A program made the translations under genes and the position numbers. Of a stretch of 64,000 nt of DNA, positions 36,009 to 48,700 are shown piece by piece. Within the stretch, counting starts at the first letter, position 1. Every line of letters begins with the position of its first letter. The stretch is from Telmatactis stephensoni (lineage: Eukaryota > Cnidaria > Anthozoa > Actiniaria > Isophelliidae): the NCBI GenBank assembly GCA_029948255.1, contig JALIZF010001834.1, forward strand, positions 794,501-858,500, read 5' to 3'. The notes under the pieces were generated by a model that had not been told where the DNA came from, made no database searches, and worked only from the letters and a program-made list of their open reading frames with translations.

Positions 36009-37577
36009 TCTTTTTGCAACCGAGTTCTTTCAAAGTTATTTTACAAAAAGATGTTCTCTAAGGTCGTTTACGGTTTTAGCAAACTATCTTGTCACTTTGT
36101 ATCAATGTTTTAGGGTATTTTAGGTAAATGAGTATATGACAGAAGATATAAATTACTAATGAACTAGCATTTTGGTGGTTTTGCCTACAATACTCAACAA
36201 CGTATCTATTCGATGCTAGACACAAACTAGGTGTTGCGTTGTGAGCAGGTGAAAGATAAGGTAATGACTCCAGTATCAAAGTATGAGTAAATTATCCAAT
36301 TAATTATCATTCTTTTTTCTCTTGTTTCAATGATCGGTTTTTCTTTTTGCCCGTCTACTTATCTGGAAACCAAAAAACAAAATGCACGTTTTTACTAGCG
36401 TTTATTGTCCTATTTTTTAATTTCGTTTCTGTTTTAATTTTGTCTATTCGTTTACGATAATTTTTTTTGGAGAGGGAGGAATGAAGAGTTATGTGAAGTG
36501 TGGGCAACTTCCGAATAGTTAAACTGATCGTCGTAGTTTTTTTGCTGAAAAAATGTGAAAGTTATCTAAGTATCAACAGAAAATTTATTTAGATTTAACT
36601 GTGATTTACAACAATGTTGATAAGTTTGACGAAAAACAATACACTTTTAGATTTCTCTGAGGACATGTTTAGACAGACTCTATCATCGTCAGTTACAGGA
36701 TAAAGTCACAGACAGTAATACGCTATATAATCCACATAAGACAAAAGAAAATTGATGATAAGGCTTTGTTATGTTGGATCCTTATTATTAGTACTAGGAC
36801 TCTGGAAAAGAAAGACAGTAAAAAATTAAAGTCAAAATGAACAATAAAACATTAAGACGCGAATTTACTAAAAGGATTTTACTAAAAGGATTTACTTCTG
36901 TACACAATTTTTGTAGCAAATTTAATCATAAAAATGAAAGAATTTTACTTTTACGAGATTTACACAGGGTTTTGCAAAATTTTGCCGTGCTCTTGTGCCG
37001 GTTGTGGTGTGGGGTGAATTGTAACTACGAGGTCACCACGAGCTCGAGGCCAGCTATTTATCGGCATTTTCTTGTGTCCTTGCATAAGCAAGGCACTGCT
37101 CCAGCTTACTTAGCTGTATAAAAAAGTTCAAGTAAAGTAAATCCTGGATATGAGTCATGGCCATCACCTTAAAGGCGCTGTTACACGCTGAAACTTTTAT
37201 CTGAAATTTGTGTCGATCACCGATGCAAGACAAGTTTCATAAGGGGTGTTACACGCTGAAATTCTAAAACTTGTTCGCGACACTATTTTCTGTTGCAGGA
37301 GTAGAAAGCAGTTCTACTTTTCGTGAAACGGTCTCGTGAAACCGACCCGGGGAAAGTTTCAGCTAAATGACCATGTTACACGGTGCAATGCGTTGTGAAA
37401 CTTATCTAACAACGGCGATTGAGGCAAGTTTCAGAGAAACGTTTCAGCGTGTAACAGGGTCTTTAGAGTTTTGAGATTGCTTCCGACCCCAGTCGACAAA
37501 AAACTTCACTTTGACTTTACTGATAAGTATATTTTACGCGGGACACCCGTTTTGATTTCTCCTTTTTCGGTAAAATA
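36009..37577. other. Intergenic gap between the two tandem minus-strand genes
   Basis: It carries the presumed promoter of the CUB-EGF gene and one MITE (37172-37462). No other feature was recognised. Confidence 0.55.
37172..37462. mobile_element. MITE with TTA target duplication in the intergenic gap
   Basis: AAGGCGCTGTTACACGCTG and the right end CAGCGTGTAACAGGGTCT are inverted; TTA flanks both sides. The terminus is close to the element at 29419 (AGACCCTGTT). Confidence 0.78.
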
Positions 37578-37583
37578 TTTATT
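37578..37583 (-). terminator. Poly(A) signal AATAAA of the SVEP1-like gene
   Basis: On the minus strand AATAAA occurs about 95 bases after the stop codon (37678-37680). It supports ending the SVEP1-like gene here rather than joining it to the CUB-EGF gene. Confidence 0.6.
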
Positions 37584-37677
37584 CATTTACAGACTTTTTC
37601 TTTGTTACACTCTCTGCTTTTCTGCATTTCAAACAAAAGTTATAGCAAATCTTTACAGTAGTGATTCCACAAGTACC

Positions 37678-38156
37678 TCATATGCAAGTATCGCCTCGTA
37701 AGTCATCAAAGTTGATATGTCCCCATCCTCCACTGCTATGATCAACCAGTCGAACCTGCGCCATCTTTCCGTGATACGCGGTGATATCCCAATGTCTTCG
37801 TTGCATTGACTCAAAACACCTTCCCGTCTCTTGTCGTACGACTTGACCCTCGATCAATAACTCCACACGAACTGATTTTACATCACAACCTCCTCCAATC
37901 AGAAACGAGATATCTTTACCTGATACAACGAACGAAGGCGACGTCAAAGTGCCTTGGGGATCATCGCCTTGGACCTGGCCGGCAGGCATGGAGGGACTGG
38001 GACGGTTTTCGTAGCCGCCTATCCACCAGTTCCCCTCGTGTTGGGACGACTCACGGTTGCGATGTCTGGGGTTATCCCCATAGGTTGGCTGGTTGTCAAA
38101 TGCGGTACCTGTTTTGGTCCAGTGATCTTTACCGTGTTCAAAGTCCATACCACAAG
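37678..38156 (-). other. Last exon of the SVEP1-like gene: levanase/GH32-C-like beta-sandwich domain
   Basis: This single 479-base exon encodes about 158 residues with EGNWWIGGYENRP, FLIGGGCDVKSVRVELLIEG and VRLVDHSSGGWGHINFDDLR. The last pattern (VD..S.GWGHI..D) is shared by beta-sandwich domains appended to bacterial glycoside hydrolase family 32 (levanase-type) and related extracellular proteins. No catalytic centre is visible, so a carbohydrate-binding or structural role is more likely than hydrolysis. The frame closes with TGA at 37678-37680. Confidence 0.55.
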
Positions 38157-39661
38157 CTAAACAACAAAAATACAAATTTGATTGAAACTAAGTAACTTTT
38201 TGAACGAGGAAAACGCAAAAACCAAGCATGTGTAACATACGACCCAGGTACATGTAAGTCAGACCACACATCGGGATTCTCCTACTCTTCTTGAAGAGTG
38301 GTACTGGTTCTTTTACGTCTCCTAATGCAGGATCATTTTTTTGCAATGTACAGAGACGGGACCCTACTTTTAAATGTCCTTATCCTAGAAGATGTGAAGG
38401 TCTAATTCTTTGTGTAAAGATCTACAGTATACTATTGCAACAAATCCCATAATCCCCTAATTACTGAAAAGAATTCAAGATTATTTATTATGAGTCGTTA
38501 CAGACCTGATCTGCACTGAGCTGCAGACGTCGATCCATCATTAGCTGTAGTCATACCAGAAGGACATCGAATACAACTGCTTCCTTTTGGGTTGGGTTGG
38601 TATGAACCACGTGGGCAGGGAATACATGCACCGAGTCCACCTTCCTTAGAGAAATACCCCGCTGAACAGAACTCTAAACAAAACACATTTTGTTAACTCA
38701 GTGTTTCGATGTAATAAAACTACATCCAGCGACTATCTTATTACTAGAGAGAACAAGGACAATAATTAAGGGAAAAAGGAGGCAGGAAGTAAAACTTTGT
38801 ATAACTTGGCTCCCAAACGAGTAAACATTGTCCAAGAAAACAATCTATTGCTGGGTTTCATCCATTCCTCTGGGAATCAAAAGACAAAGAAGCGGTAGCC
38901 ATGTTGGATGACCAAACAACAGACGCTGATGAGAAATGCAGAAATCTTTGGTTGAAGTTCATCCAAGATGGCTGCCGTGACGTCACATGCAACCCAAAAA
39001 TACTGATCTCGAAACAAAATGAGTTGCCTCTGTAGGCATGGAAGAACATTTTCACACTTCTGTGAGAATGTTTCTGATTCTCTGCCCATAACTTTAATGA
39101 AAATATAGAAATATAAGCCAGGATGTAAAAACAAGAATCAGAAACGCAGTGAAGGCAACAAGGAAAGGTAAGAATAGGACGATCAGTGGAAACTCATTCA
39201 GGAATTTTTAGTTCATTTTCCGTTATTTTATAGGCAGTATACATACTCTTACAGTCTCCAATAGAGCGTGTTCTAATATATATAGTACTGGTTCCAGCAG
39301 GGCATGGTAAACAGGATGTACTACGATTATTAGGTTGGTATTGTCCCACGGGACAAGCTATACATGTTGCTAGACCACTGGATGAGTACTCGCCACTGTA
39401 ACAGAATTCTGTGATATGATAATAGAATAACTACATAAACTCCATGGCTTTGTTAACGTTCAATTCAGCTAGTATTTGTACTCTCTTAGGGAGCTGATTG
39501 TTTTCATTTCATCTCGGTAAGGCCTCTGTTATTTTTTCATTAATCCATCCATCTACCCAACTATCTGCCCGTTCGTCCGTTCGTTGGTTCGTTGGCTAGT
39601 TCGATCGGTCGGTCAGTCATCGATCGATAGGTCAGACAGCCGGCCGGCCAGTCAGCCAGCT

Positions 39662-39750
<89 letters not shown>

Positions 39751-42700
39751 ATCAGAGCTAATTTTGCTTGCTTGTCTGATTCTTCTCAGAACTTCATCGG
39801 TCTCTTGTACTTTTGTTTTCTTGCAAAACAAAATGAAACTCCATTCCCAATGGCCTGTCTAGCGAAACTTTTCAAGAGAGTGATCCCCAACTCGTTCTAT
39901 ATTTTGTCTGTCTATGGTATAGATACCTTTACAATCCTGAACACCCTTAGCACCAGTATTTAATGTATCTGCACCACGTGGACACGTCTTACAGAACTCT
40001 TGGCCTTCTTTGTCCTGGTAGGTTCCTTTCTTGCATGGAATACACGACCTTGTGGTCTTGTCATAAAAGGTCCCTTCACTACAGTCAACTAGGAAGAAAT
40101 GACAGATTCGTCTTGGTAGCTGGCTCAGTCACAAACTTCGCCTTTTAAGAGACACGACAACTTATCGGGTCCCACACTAGCTAACCAACTAGCCTCACTA
40201 TAAAGTGCCTTTTTTTCCCTCATAGAGCGCGCTTTTTTCAAGTTCTGTGATTTTGGTGTTAGCTTACGGGTAAGTTACGGGCGCACGCATGCGGACAAGT
40301 TTCTCTAAAGACCCGATTAACGAGCCCGTTAGCCTAGTCGATAGAGTTTACGGGTGATTCTCAAAGCCCATGTCATTTTCAAATCCCTGTGATTTTGCAG
40401 CCAATATTACAGGCGCTTGCGCTCTCTCGTGAATTTTTCCCCGTAAAATTATCAGGTCTTCCCTGGTGTTCTCCGACGACATCCCGCGACTGATTTCTCG
40501 CCATTAATCCAAACACTCAGCTAGTGGTGAACATTTATCAATTAGACAACAGAACGCCGCACGCCCATGGCGTTATAGACGCACGAGAGAAAGTATAAAA
40601 AACGATTCACAAACGCAAAAGCGGCATGAGGCGTAGCCGAGTGCGACTCTAATTTGTTAAGAGCGTTTCTCAAGTGCGTCTATAACGCAATGAGCAAGCG
40701 GCTTTCTGTTGTCTAATTGATTTATAACAGAGCCTAGAACGTTAAAAAACAGAGCCGTGAAGCCCATGGGGAAATAGTTCATAGCTTTCTGGCCAATCAG
40801 AGCGCGCGTAAGATTGTAGCTATGTTATAAAAACGGTGAGTCCTAAATCCCCTCCCTCCCCCCGACGGGCGCCTTGGCCTTTCCTCAGCGCTACACCGTC
40901 CTTCCCTCAACACCACCCCCACCGTCAGACTAACAACTAAGGAGAAATTGCTGAGATAGGTACTGACTTACCACATTCAGAACGATCAAGGTCAGAACCA
41001 TTACCGTCTTTGACCAACACAACTTTTCCCGAAGCGCATGCGCCAGTGACCTGATCTTCTTCGACGTCAATAGTGCTTGATTGGACTTTGACTGCGGTAG
41101 CTGCTGCACGCTGAGAACGGGAAGAAAACATTCAGAATACCTGTATTAGAGTCAAGAAAGAAACACTCGGGACCTCTCGCATCAGAACGCCGAGCACTAA
41201 CCAAATGGGCTATCAGAAGTGGGGGATCATTAATTGAGCCGCCATGCATTTGACATTTTCCCAGCATATCATGAGGTATTTTCCTTAGAGATGCTCTCTA
41301 ACAATTTGGATGCTGGTGTGCGACACGCTTGATGAAATCCTTCAGACGAGCAAAATGTGATTCTTTTATCCTCTAGATCTATTTCAAGCGAACAAGGTTG
41401 GTGATTTTCCCTTAAAACTATACTTCATTAATTTCAGTCCAAAATGGTAGTTTTCTCTTGAAAGTGTACCCTAGCTATTTCAGATCAAAATGGTCAAAAT
41501 CAAGAGTTATGCACTTTAGTCAAAACCTGTACCCTCTAGGGTCGTATATACCTATATAGCTTATGTAGGGGATCGGAGTTCCGGATTGTCCCCCAGCCCA
41601 CCCCACTCATCATCCACACACGCTCACACACACCGTCCCCCACGGGAGTAAGTATTTACCTTCATAGAGTCCTTTACTTGTTGGTCTTTTTGTTTTATTT
41701 TCTCTGAATAAGTTTTTAGTTTCTGTCTTTGTACCGACTCCATGGGTGATGGTGAGAGGTCGATGACTTCCATTTCAACATCAATGACGTAGGTATTCTC
41801 ACTAAGACCACGCTTCTTACGTTTGCTGTTCTTACCACAGTAGACCTACCAAATAAACAAATACTATCCTTAAAAGAATCCTGGTGTTACAAGCGAGATG
41901 ATTTGCAACGACGATTTTTTGCGCAACGCTTGGTCAAATTCGTTATTTTGCGTTGTAAGCTTTTTTAAATTCAAATAAAAAATCACAAACTGTTGCCGAA
42001 GCCAAAATTGCGTTAAAAATTATTATGTTTTGTGTGTTTCAAGTCATAAACTTTCCGTGAAACAGCGTTGCGCGAAAAATCGTCAGTGCAACTAGCAACC
42101 ACAGTACTACAGGAAGCCCAAGGAACGAACAGACCAACTTTTGGAATCAGTCTAAAGAAATGGCCCCAACAGTAAACTTTCATAAACTTTCCGTGAAACA
42201 GCGTTGCGCGAAAAATCCTCAGTGAAACTAGCAACCACAGTACTACAGGAAGCCCAAGGAACGAACAGACCAACTTTTGGAATCAGTCTAAAGAAATGGC
42301 CCCAACAGTTTTTGAGAGATACTGTATTCTACCTTGACATTACTTAGTTGACAATCCAGATTGTTACTAATCATGCACAGCATTTGAGACATGAAATAGT
42401 CTTCCTTGATGGACTTGATAAAACTTGTTTTAATCTGTGTCTGCGTTGCTTCGTTTCCTGATAAACACGTGCCTGCGTAGACTTTGACTTTCTTTGCCAC
42501 TCCAGTTGGTGGACTCTTGACTGCACACAGAAATGAATTGGTGAGTGAGTGAGTGTGAGTGAGTTATCATGAATAGGTGGAGTCTATGCAGGGAGAATTA
42601 GTCAATAGATGGCGCGAGTATGCCTAGAGCGATTTTTGTATGAGTGGGAAATTTACCGCGCCGTACCGTGACCGTCTCACATGTAGTAACCGTACCGTGA

Positions 42701-45700
42701 CCGTCTCACCTGCTGTAGCCGTACCGTGACCGTCTCACCTGCTGTAGCCGTACCGTGACCGTCTCACCTGCCGTAACCGTACCGTGACCGTCTCACCTGC
42801 CGTAACCGTACCGTGCAGTGACCATGCCGTTTACACGATCAAACGAAAATCGGCTCTCTAAGCATGTATGGAAAGTAATAGCTGAATAAAGGGTAAATGG
42901 TAGATGAGTACGAAATGGAATTATCGAAGAAACAAATAAATGAATGGATGGATGGATGGATGAATTGCTGAGTCAGCCTGGACAGCAGATGAACAAATGA
43001 ACAAACAACAAACCAACGAAAAAATCTGGAATATTTGAATGTAAGAAAGAAAGAAAGAAAGAAAGAAAGAATGAATGAATGAATGAATGAATGAATGAAT
43101 GAATGAATGAATGAATGAATGAATGGATAGATGGATGGATTGATGGATGGAGGGATGGATGAGCGAGCGAACGAACGTACAAACCAACCAACCAACCAAC
43201 GAATAAATGAACCAATGAATGAATGAATGAATGAATGAATGAATGAATGAATGAATGAATGGATAGATGGATGGATTGATGGATGGAGGGATGGATGAGC
43301 GAGCGAACGAACGTACAAACCAACCAACCAACCAACGAATAAATGGCATGAGTGAATGGACATACAATAGCAGAATAAGAGTTCCGATCGAAACACTAAC
43401 TGTTGAAGGCGCTTGAATCTCAAAATGATTTGTTGACGCTAGTCTATCGACTTACGAGAACAGTCAGGCCATGGTTTTCCTTCAAGTTTCTTAAACACCA
43501 AGTTCTTGTATCCATACCAATTACCATCTTCCTTACAGTTGTAGGAATGCCACTCAGGCTTGGTTACAAAGTCATAAGTGTCTCTACACTGAACAGTACA
43601 TATGTACTCCTGATAAACACCGCTGAGCTTTATATTGCAGGCTCGTATTCCATTGACTGGGGCTTCGTACAGTTTACATTTGCATGCTAAACATAGACAA
43701 TGATGTGTTTAGAAGTTACACGCCTACTCTGGTGCCCAATGTTGCATAATGCCGCATAATGTCACTCACACTCATAGAGTTTGACCAATTTTATGAAAGA
43801 AATGTTGCCAAATGTCACCCAATATCACCTAATGCTACCCATTGTCGCCCAATATATTGGCCATTTTTCAACAAAATTTGTCTATGTCGCCTAATACCGC
43901 TTAATGTTGTTTTATGTCGCGGCGGCATTGGACCCTAGAGTAGGCCTATTATTTGCTAATGCGATATGAAATTGAGGGTATTTTTGTACATCTTTGTTAT
44001 TGGATCTCCCGACCCCCCTACTCAATGTTGCAGTATCTGAAGGTAGTAGATCGATCTGACTGATTCCAGGGTAGTAGGACCTAGATTTCTTACAACAGTC
44101 CTGCTGTTGGGTGGGGTGGGGGACGCAGATTCTCAATAAAATCCACTGCGCATGCGTTAAAAATCCATTCGTGCCATCAATTCTAGTAACGAGCGTATGT
44201 ACTTCATATAATGTCCATACAATGTACTTGGTAAAATATACCTAGGAGTGCTGCATCTGTATTAAAATTAAAGTTCAATATGTTATAATTTATAATTAAT
44301 TTTAGTAGTCATTTTATCCAACATTATGCAACAATAAGAGCAATTATTATACGACAGCGCGCTTTTCAGTGCAAATAGAGACTAAACCGAGTGCAAATAT
44401 GCGAGCGTATGACACGGTTTTAAACGATTTAGCGCGAGTAAACGTAAGATTTGTTTTGTTTTTCCTTGAAGTTGGTCGTAAAATGAACAATTTATTACAC
44501 GAAAAGTTGTCGGTAATACGGGTGAGCATTTTTACTCGTCATTTTGCATTTTGAGTCGCACTACGGGCTCATCAAAATACTAAAATGACTCGTAAAAATA
44601 CACACCCGTATTACACAACTTTTCGTGTAATAACCTAATGTGATTTTATATTGTAAAAGTCTGCAAATAATACTTACGACCAACTTGCAGATTATACGAA
44701 CAAGACGCCATGTTGCCAGCTTTATCAGTAGCGTTAAACGTCAACCTGTGAGAATTCCAGAAAAACTCCTGCCCTGACACGTGAGAGCTTTTGATTTTAG
44801 GAGTCAAGTCAAAGTTGTCTTTGAATTTTGGCTCCTTGAAGACAATACGTTTGGGTCTTTCGCTGGTGAAGACACTGTAGTCGTCTGGACAGTTAAGTAC
44901 TGCGGGCTTTTCTACGTCTGATTACAAGAAAGAAATATTTGTCACATTAATTATATTAATTATATTAATTAATCATCTCGTTAACCCATCACCAGTCCGT
45001 CACTGCTTATCCAACTTCACGAAAATTAACCTGCCAAAAGCACGTAAAAAAGGAAAAAGAATTCTGAAGTTCTGTTTTCTCTCTTCTCTTTTCTTCTCCT
45101 CTCCTCTCCTCTCCTCTCTTTTCTCCTCTCCTCTCTCTTCTCTTCTCTTCCTTTCCTGACAGAAGTGAATCCAGGATCTTTTATTTATTTGGGGGGGGGG
45201 GGGGTAGTTCTCAAAATAAAATGTTAAACCATTTTTGCAAACGATGGGGGAACATTAGAAACGAGGAAATGAGGATGCGAACGAACCAGGCTAGAAACAC
45301 CATACAGTAAAGCGATTGTACTAAGCCATTTCATTCTATTGAGCTAGCGCAATTACATGTCGGCTTCACGGGAGGGGGGGGGGTGGCCATGGATCCCATA
45401 GCACCACTCCTGGATTCACCACTGATGAACGATAAACAGACTGATGGCATCACTAACAGACTATATGACTGGCTCAGTAAATGTAACATCCGGGACATAA
45501 ACGTCACTTGCTTTCTAAAATGTGTTTATGTACGAGCGACCGAGTAAAGACGAACCAAGAGACGTTTGTATCTATTAATCGATTTTACAGTAAATATTCC
45601 TTACCTTTAACTTCCACATAAAAGCTACAATTGTCAGACAGTCCAGCGTTGTCTATAGCCTCATATGTCACTTTAGCTGGTACAGCCGATATGTTAAAGT

Positions 45701-48700
45701 CTTGAATAGCTTCAATGTTAGGAGACGATATCTTGATGGAAGGAGCTTTGCCAGAATTGTCGGTTGTTGTGGGGGAAGGGAGAGTGATACGAGCAAATGA
45801 CTTGCCAGGGTCGTTGCCAACTACGATGTTGCTTGGACAAGTTATCTTTGGAGGCCTGATATCTGTGCAAGTATAAGACGATAAGAGTATATATGTATAA
45901 ACAATATAATCCTCAGTTTTAGGTATCCTGATTAATTTAAACAGTGAGACTATATATTCACAATAGATCTATTGTGAATCTAGACTTCTTTTGAATGCTC
46001 CTCCATGAAAGCCTATTTGATTTTCTTAAGGCCGATTTACGCTGATGCACAACTTTTGCCTACAACTATTGCATACAGCTTCCTTACAGCTTGAATTGTG
46101 TCTGATTTACACTGCCAACTTTGATGCTTACAATACTACAATCAAATGCAAGTTAAATTGTAAGCAAGCTAGTTGCATGCGACATTTGTAGACAAAAGCT
46201 GTGCAATGTAAAGCGGCTTTTAGAAATAAAGATTCCTTGTTTAACGTGGGATTATTTTTCAGAAAGAAAACCATTTTTCAAAAAACTTCAAATGGCAAAG
46301 CATCCGATGAACCGCAGGAGATATTTTACGGCGTACACATAAATATAATGCAAACCAACCTTTACACTTTGCTTCAGAGAAAGTCCAACGTCCACTAGCC
46401 TGACATGTTCGTCTAATATCAGAATCTGTTCCTACTCTCTCAAACCCATTATTGCAATGGAAGACACATGTAGATGAGCTGCTTGACCTGCAGGCTTGTT
46501 TGGTGGTAGAACACCCTGATGGAAGGTAGTAGCCAAACTCTGGTTTCGGTAGAGGGTCACAGTAGACCTCTAGAATAATTGATCATTGATTTTTAATATC
46601 GCATAATAATAAAACAGTTAACGAGATGAAAATTTTCATTGCAACACACCTTGGTGCGGGAGCGTAATTTCTACTTAAGCATAAATGGCAAGGCCATATC
46701 AAACATATCTCTATAAAAATGTGTCGTTCGCACGGCCATGAAGTCTATTCGATATTTGGGCAGGCATTACCTTATTTGGGAGTCTTGTAGATTTGTTTTT
46801 GTTGATCCTCAAACTGTCAAAATTCCATCAAAACTTGCAGACATTGCACAGGCAGCCCAGCCACTTCTCCTGACAATGGTTGTTTATTTTAATAATTTAT
46901 TAAAAAGACAAAAAATGCGCGCGCTTGTTTAATTTGCTTGGCGCGCGCGCTTGTTATGCTTGGGTTTCCTGTGGTAGTATCGTGCGCTTGTTGTGAATGG
47001 GTTTCCTGTGGCGATCCCGCGGGACAAAGCGTAGTTTGTGAAAAGGTGTGAAACACGAGTCACGTGATGGACGGATGTGTGCCCCAGGTTGATGGACACA
47101 TTTCCGTGAAGCGCTCGGGATTTTTCACTCGTTGAAGTATCGTAAAGTAAGTCGAACAGTCTCCGAAGGGTCAAAAGCTCAAAAAGTCTGTCAAGTTTCC
47201 TTGTATATTGACTGTCGAGTTGCGTTGTATATTGAAAAATTTGAATACACTCGTGAATTAATCCTTAATTTTACTCGTCCCCATTCCATTACTTGTTTAT
47301 AATATAGGGGCAAAATTTTTCTTTGTGACATTTTATGATTCCTAATTAGTTGAACGCGTAGCGTAAACATGAAAACAAACGAATCAAGGTAGAAAGACAA
47401 CATACAAAGCCCAACAAATTCAAGCCCAAGAAAACAATAAAAAAGACATAACAGGTTTCAAAACTTAAGTTACTTTATTTCTGTTTATAACTGAACTGTT
47501 TACAATCTTGAATATATTTTTTGCTTATAATTCTCAGCTGGAATAAGTTTTCGTTCTCTATGAGACCACCGACCGAGTGTCAAAATACAGAGCAAAAAAT
47601 CAAAATTTTATGCCTAACATTAGCTTAATAACTTTGAAAATCAGCTCATTTCATATAAATAATTGTTTCGAAATCTTATATGAACATAAAAACTTATGAA
47701 GTGTCTTAAAACACTCCAAAAAAGTAATTTTTGCAGTCCAAAACTGATGAGACTGTAAGCGACAGTCACAACAAAACTCCAAAAAGTCACTCATAAAACT
47801 ATCTCAAATACCTTGAAAGTCCGCTGATTTACAGCGAAGAATTGTTTCGAAGTCTTGTATGAACATAAAAACTTATGAAGCGTCCTAAAACACTCCAAAA
47901 AAGTAATTTTTGCAGTCCAAAACTGTTAGCATTGTACTCCCATGAAGCTGTGAGTGACACAACCAAACTTCCAAAAATCACTCATAAAACTATCTCAAAT
48001 ACCTTGAAGGTCCGCTCATTTACAGTGAAGAATTGTTTCGAAGTCTTGTATGAACATAAAAGCTTTTGAAATTTTCAAAAACTTCTTCCAAGAAGTAATT
48101 TTGTAGTCCAAAACCAGCACCGTTTCAAGTAAACTTGTGAGCGTTTTTCATTTATTTCGGTTTCATTTCGGAAAACTCTCGTGTACTCACGATAGCTATC
48201 CGACATCCCTCGACAACTCAACGAGTGAAAAATCCCGAGCGCTTCACGGAAATGTGTCCATCAACCTGGGGCACACATACGTCCAGCGCGAGTCAAAGCT
48301 TCCCAGGTGAAATTCTCGTCAAATAACAAACTTTGAACACTCAAACTTTTAAGTTGTTTGGACATAAATACTTTGTTTACATATTCGAAGAAAAATCGAT
48401 ATTTTCTTTCTTAGGTGGTGAAATACAAGCGAAAATGTATTTTGTCACGTGACCGTGTTTCATACCTTCTCACAAAGTAGCTTTGTCCCGCGGGATCGCC
48501 ACAGGAAACCCATTCACAACAAGCGCGCGCTCGTCCCGTGGGATATCGGGAGGATATTACCACAGGAAACCCATGCATAACAAGAGCGCGCGCGCCAAGC
48601 AAATTAAAACAAGCGCGCGCATTTTTTTTGTCTTTTTAGCGTATCAATAAAATAGTAAATAAATTATTAAAATAAACTTCGTCAGGAGAAGTGGCTGGGC

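Noticed and set aside
39584..39862. ORF rich in Ala-Ser-Gln-Pro
   Set aside because: Translation of the (CAGC)n microsatellite within an intron.
42839..43423. Ser/Ile/His-rich ORFs up to 194 residues
   Set aside because: Three overlapping frames of a tetranucleotide microsatellite with no stop codons; no domain and no splice context.
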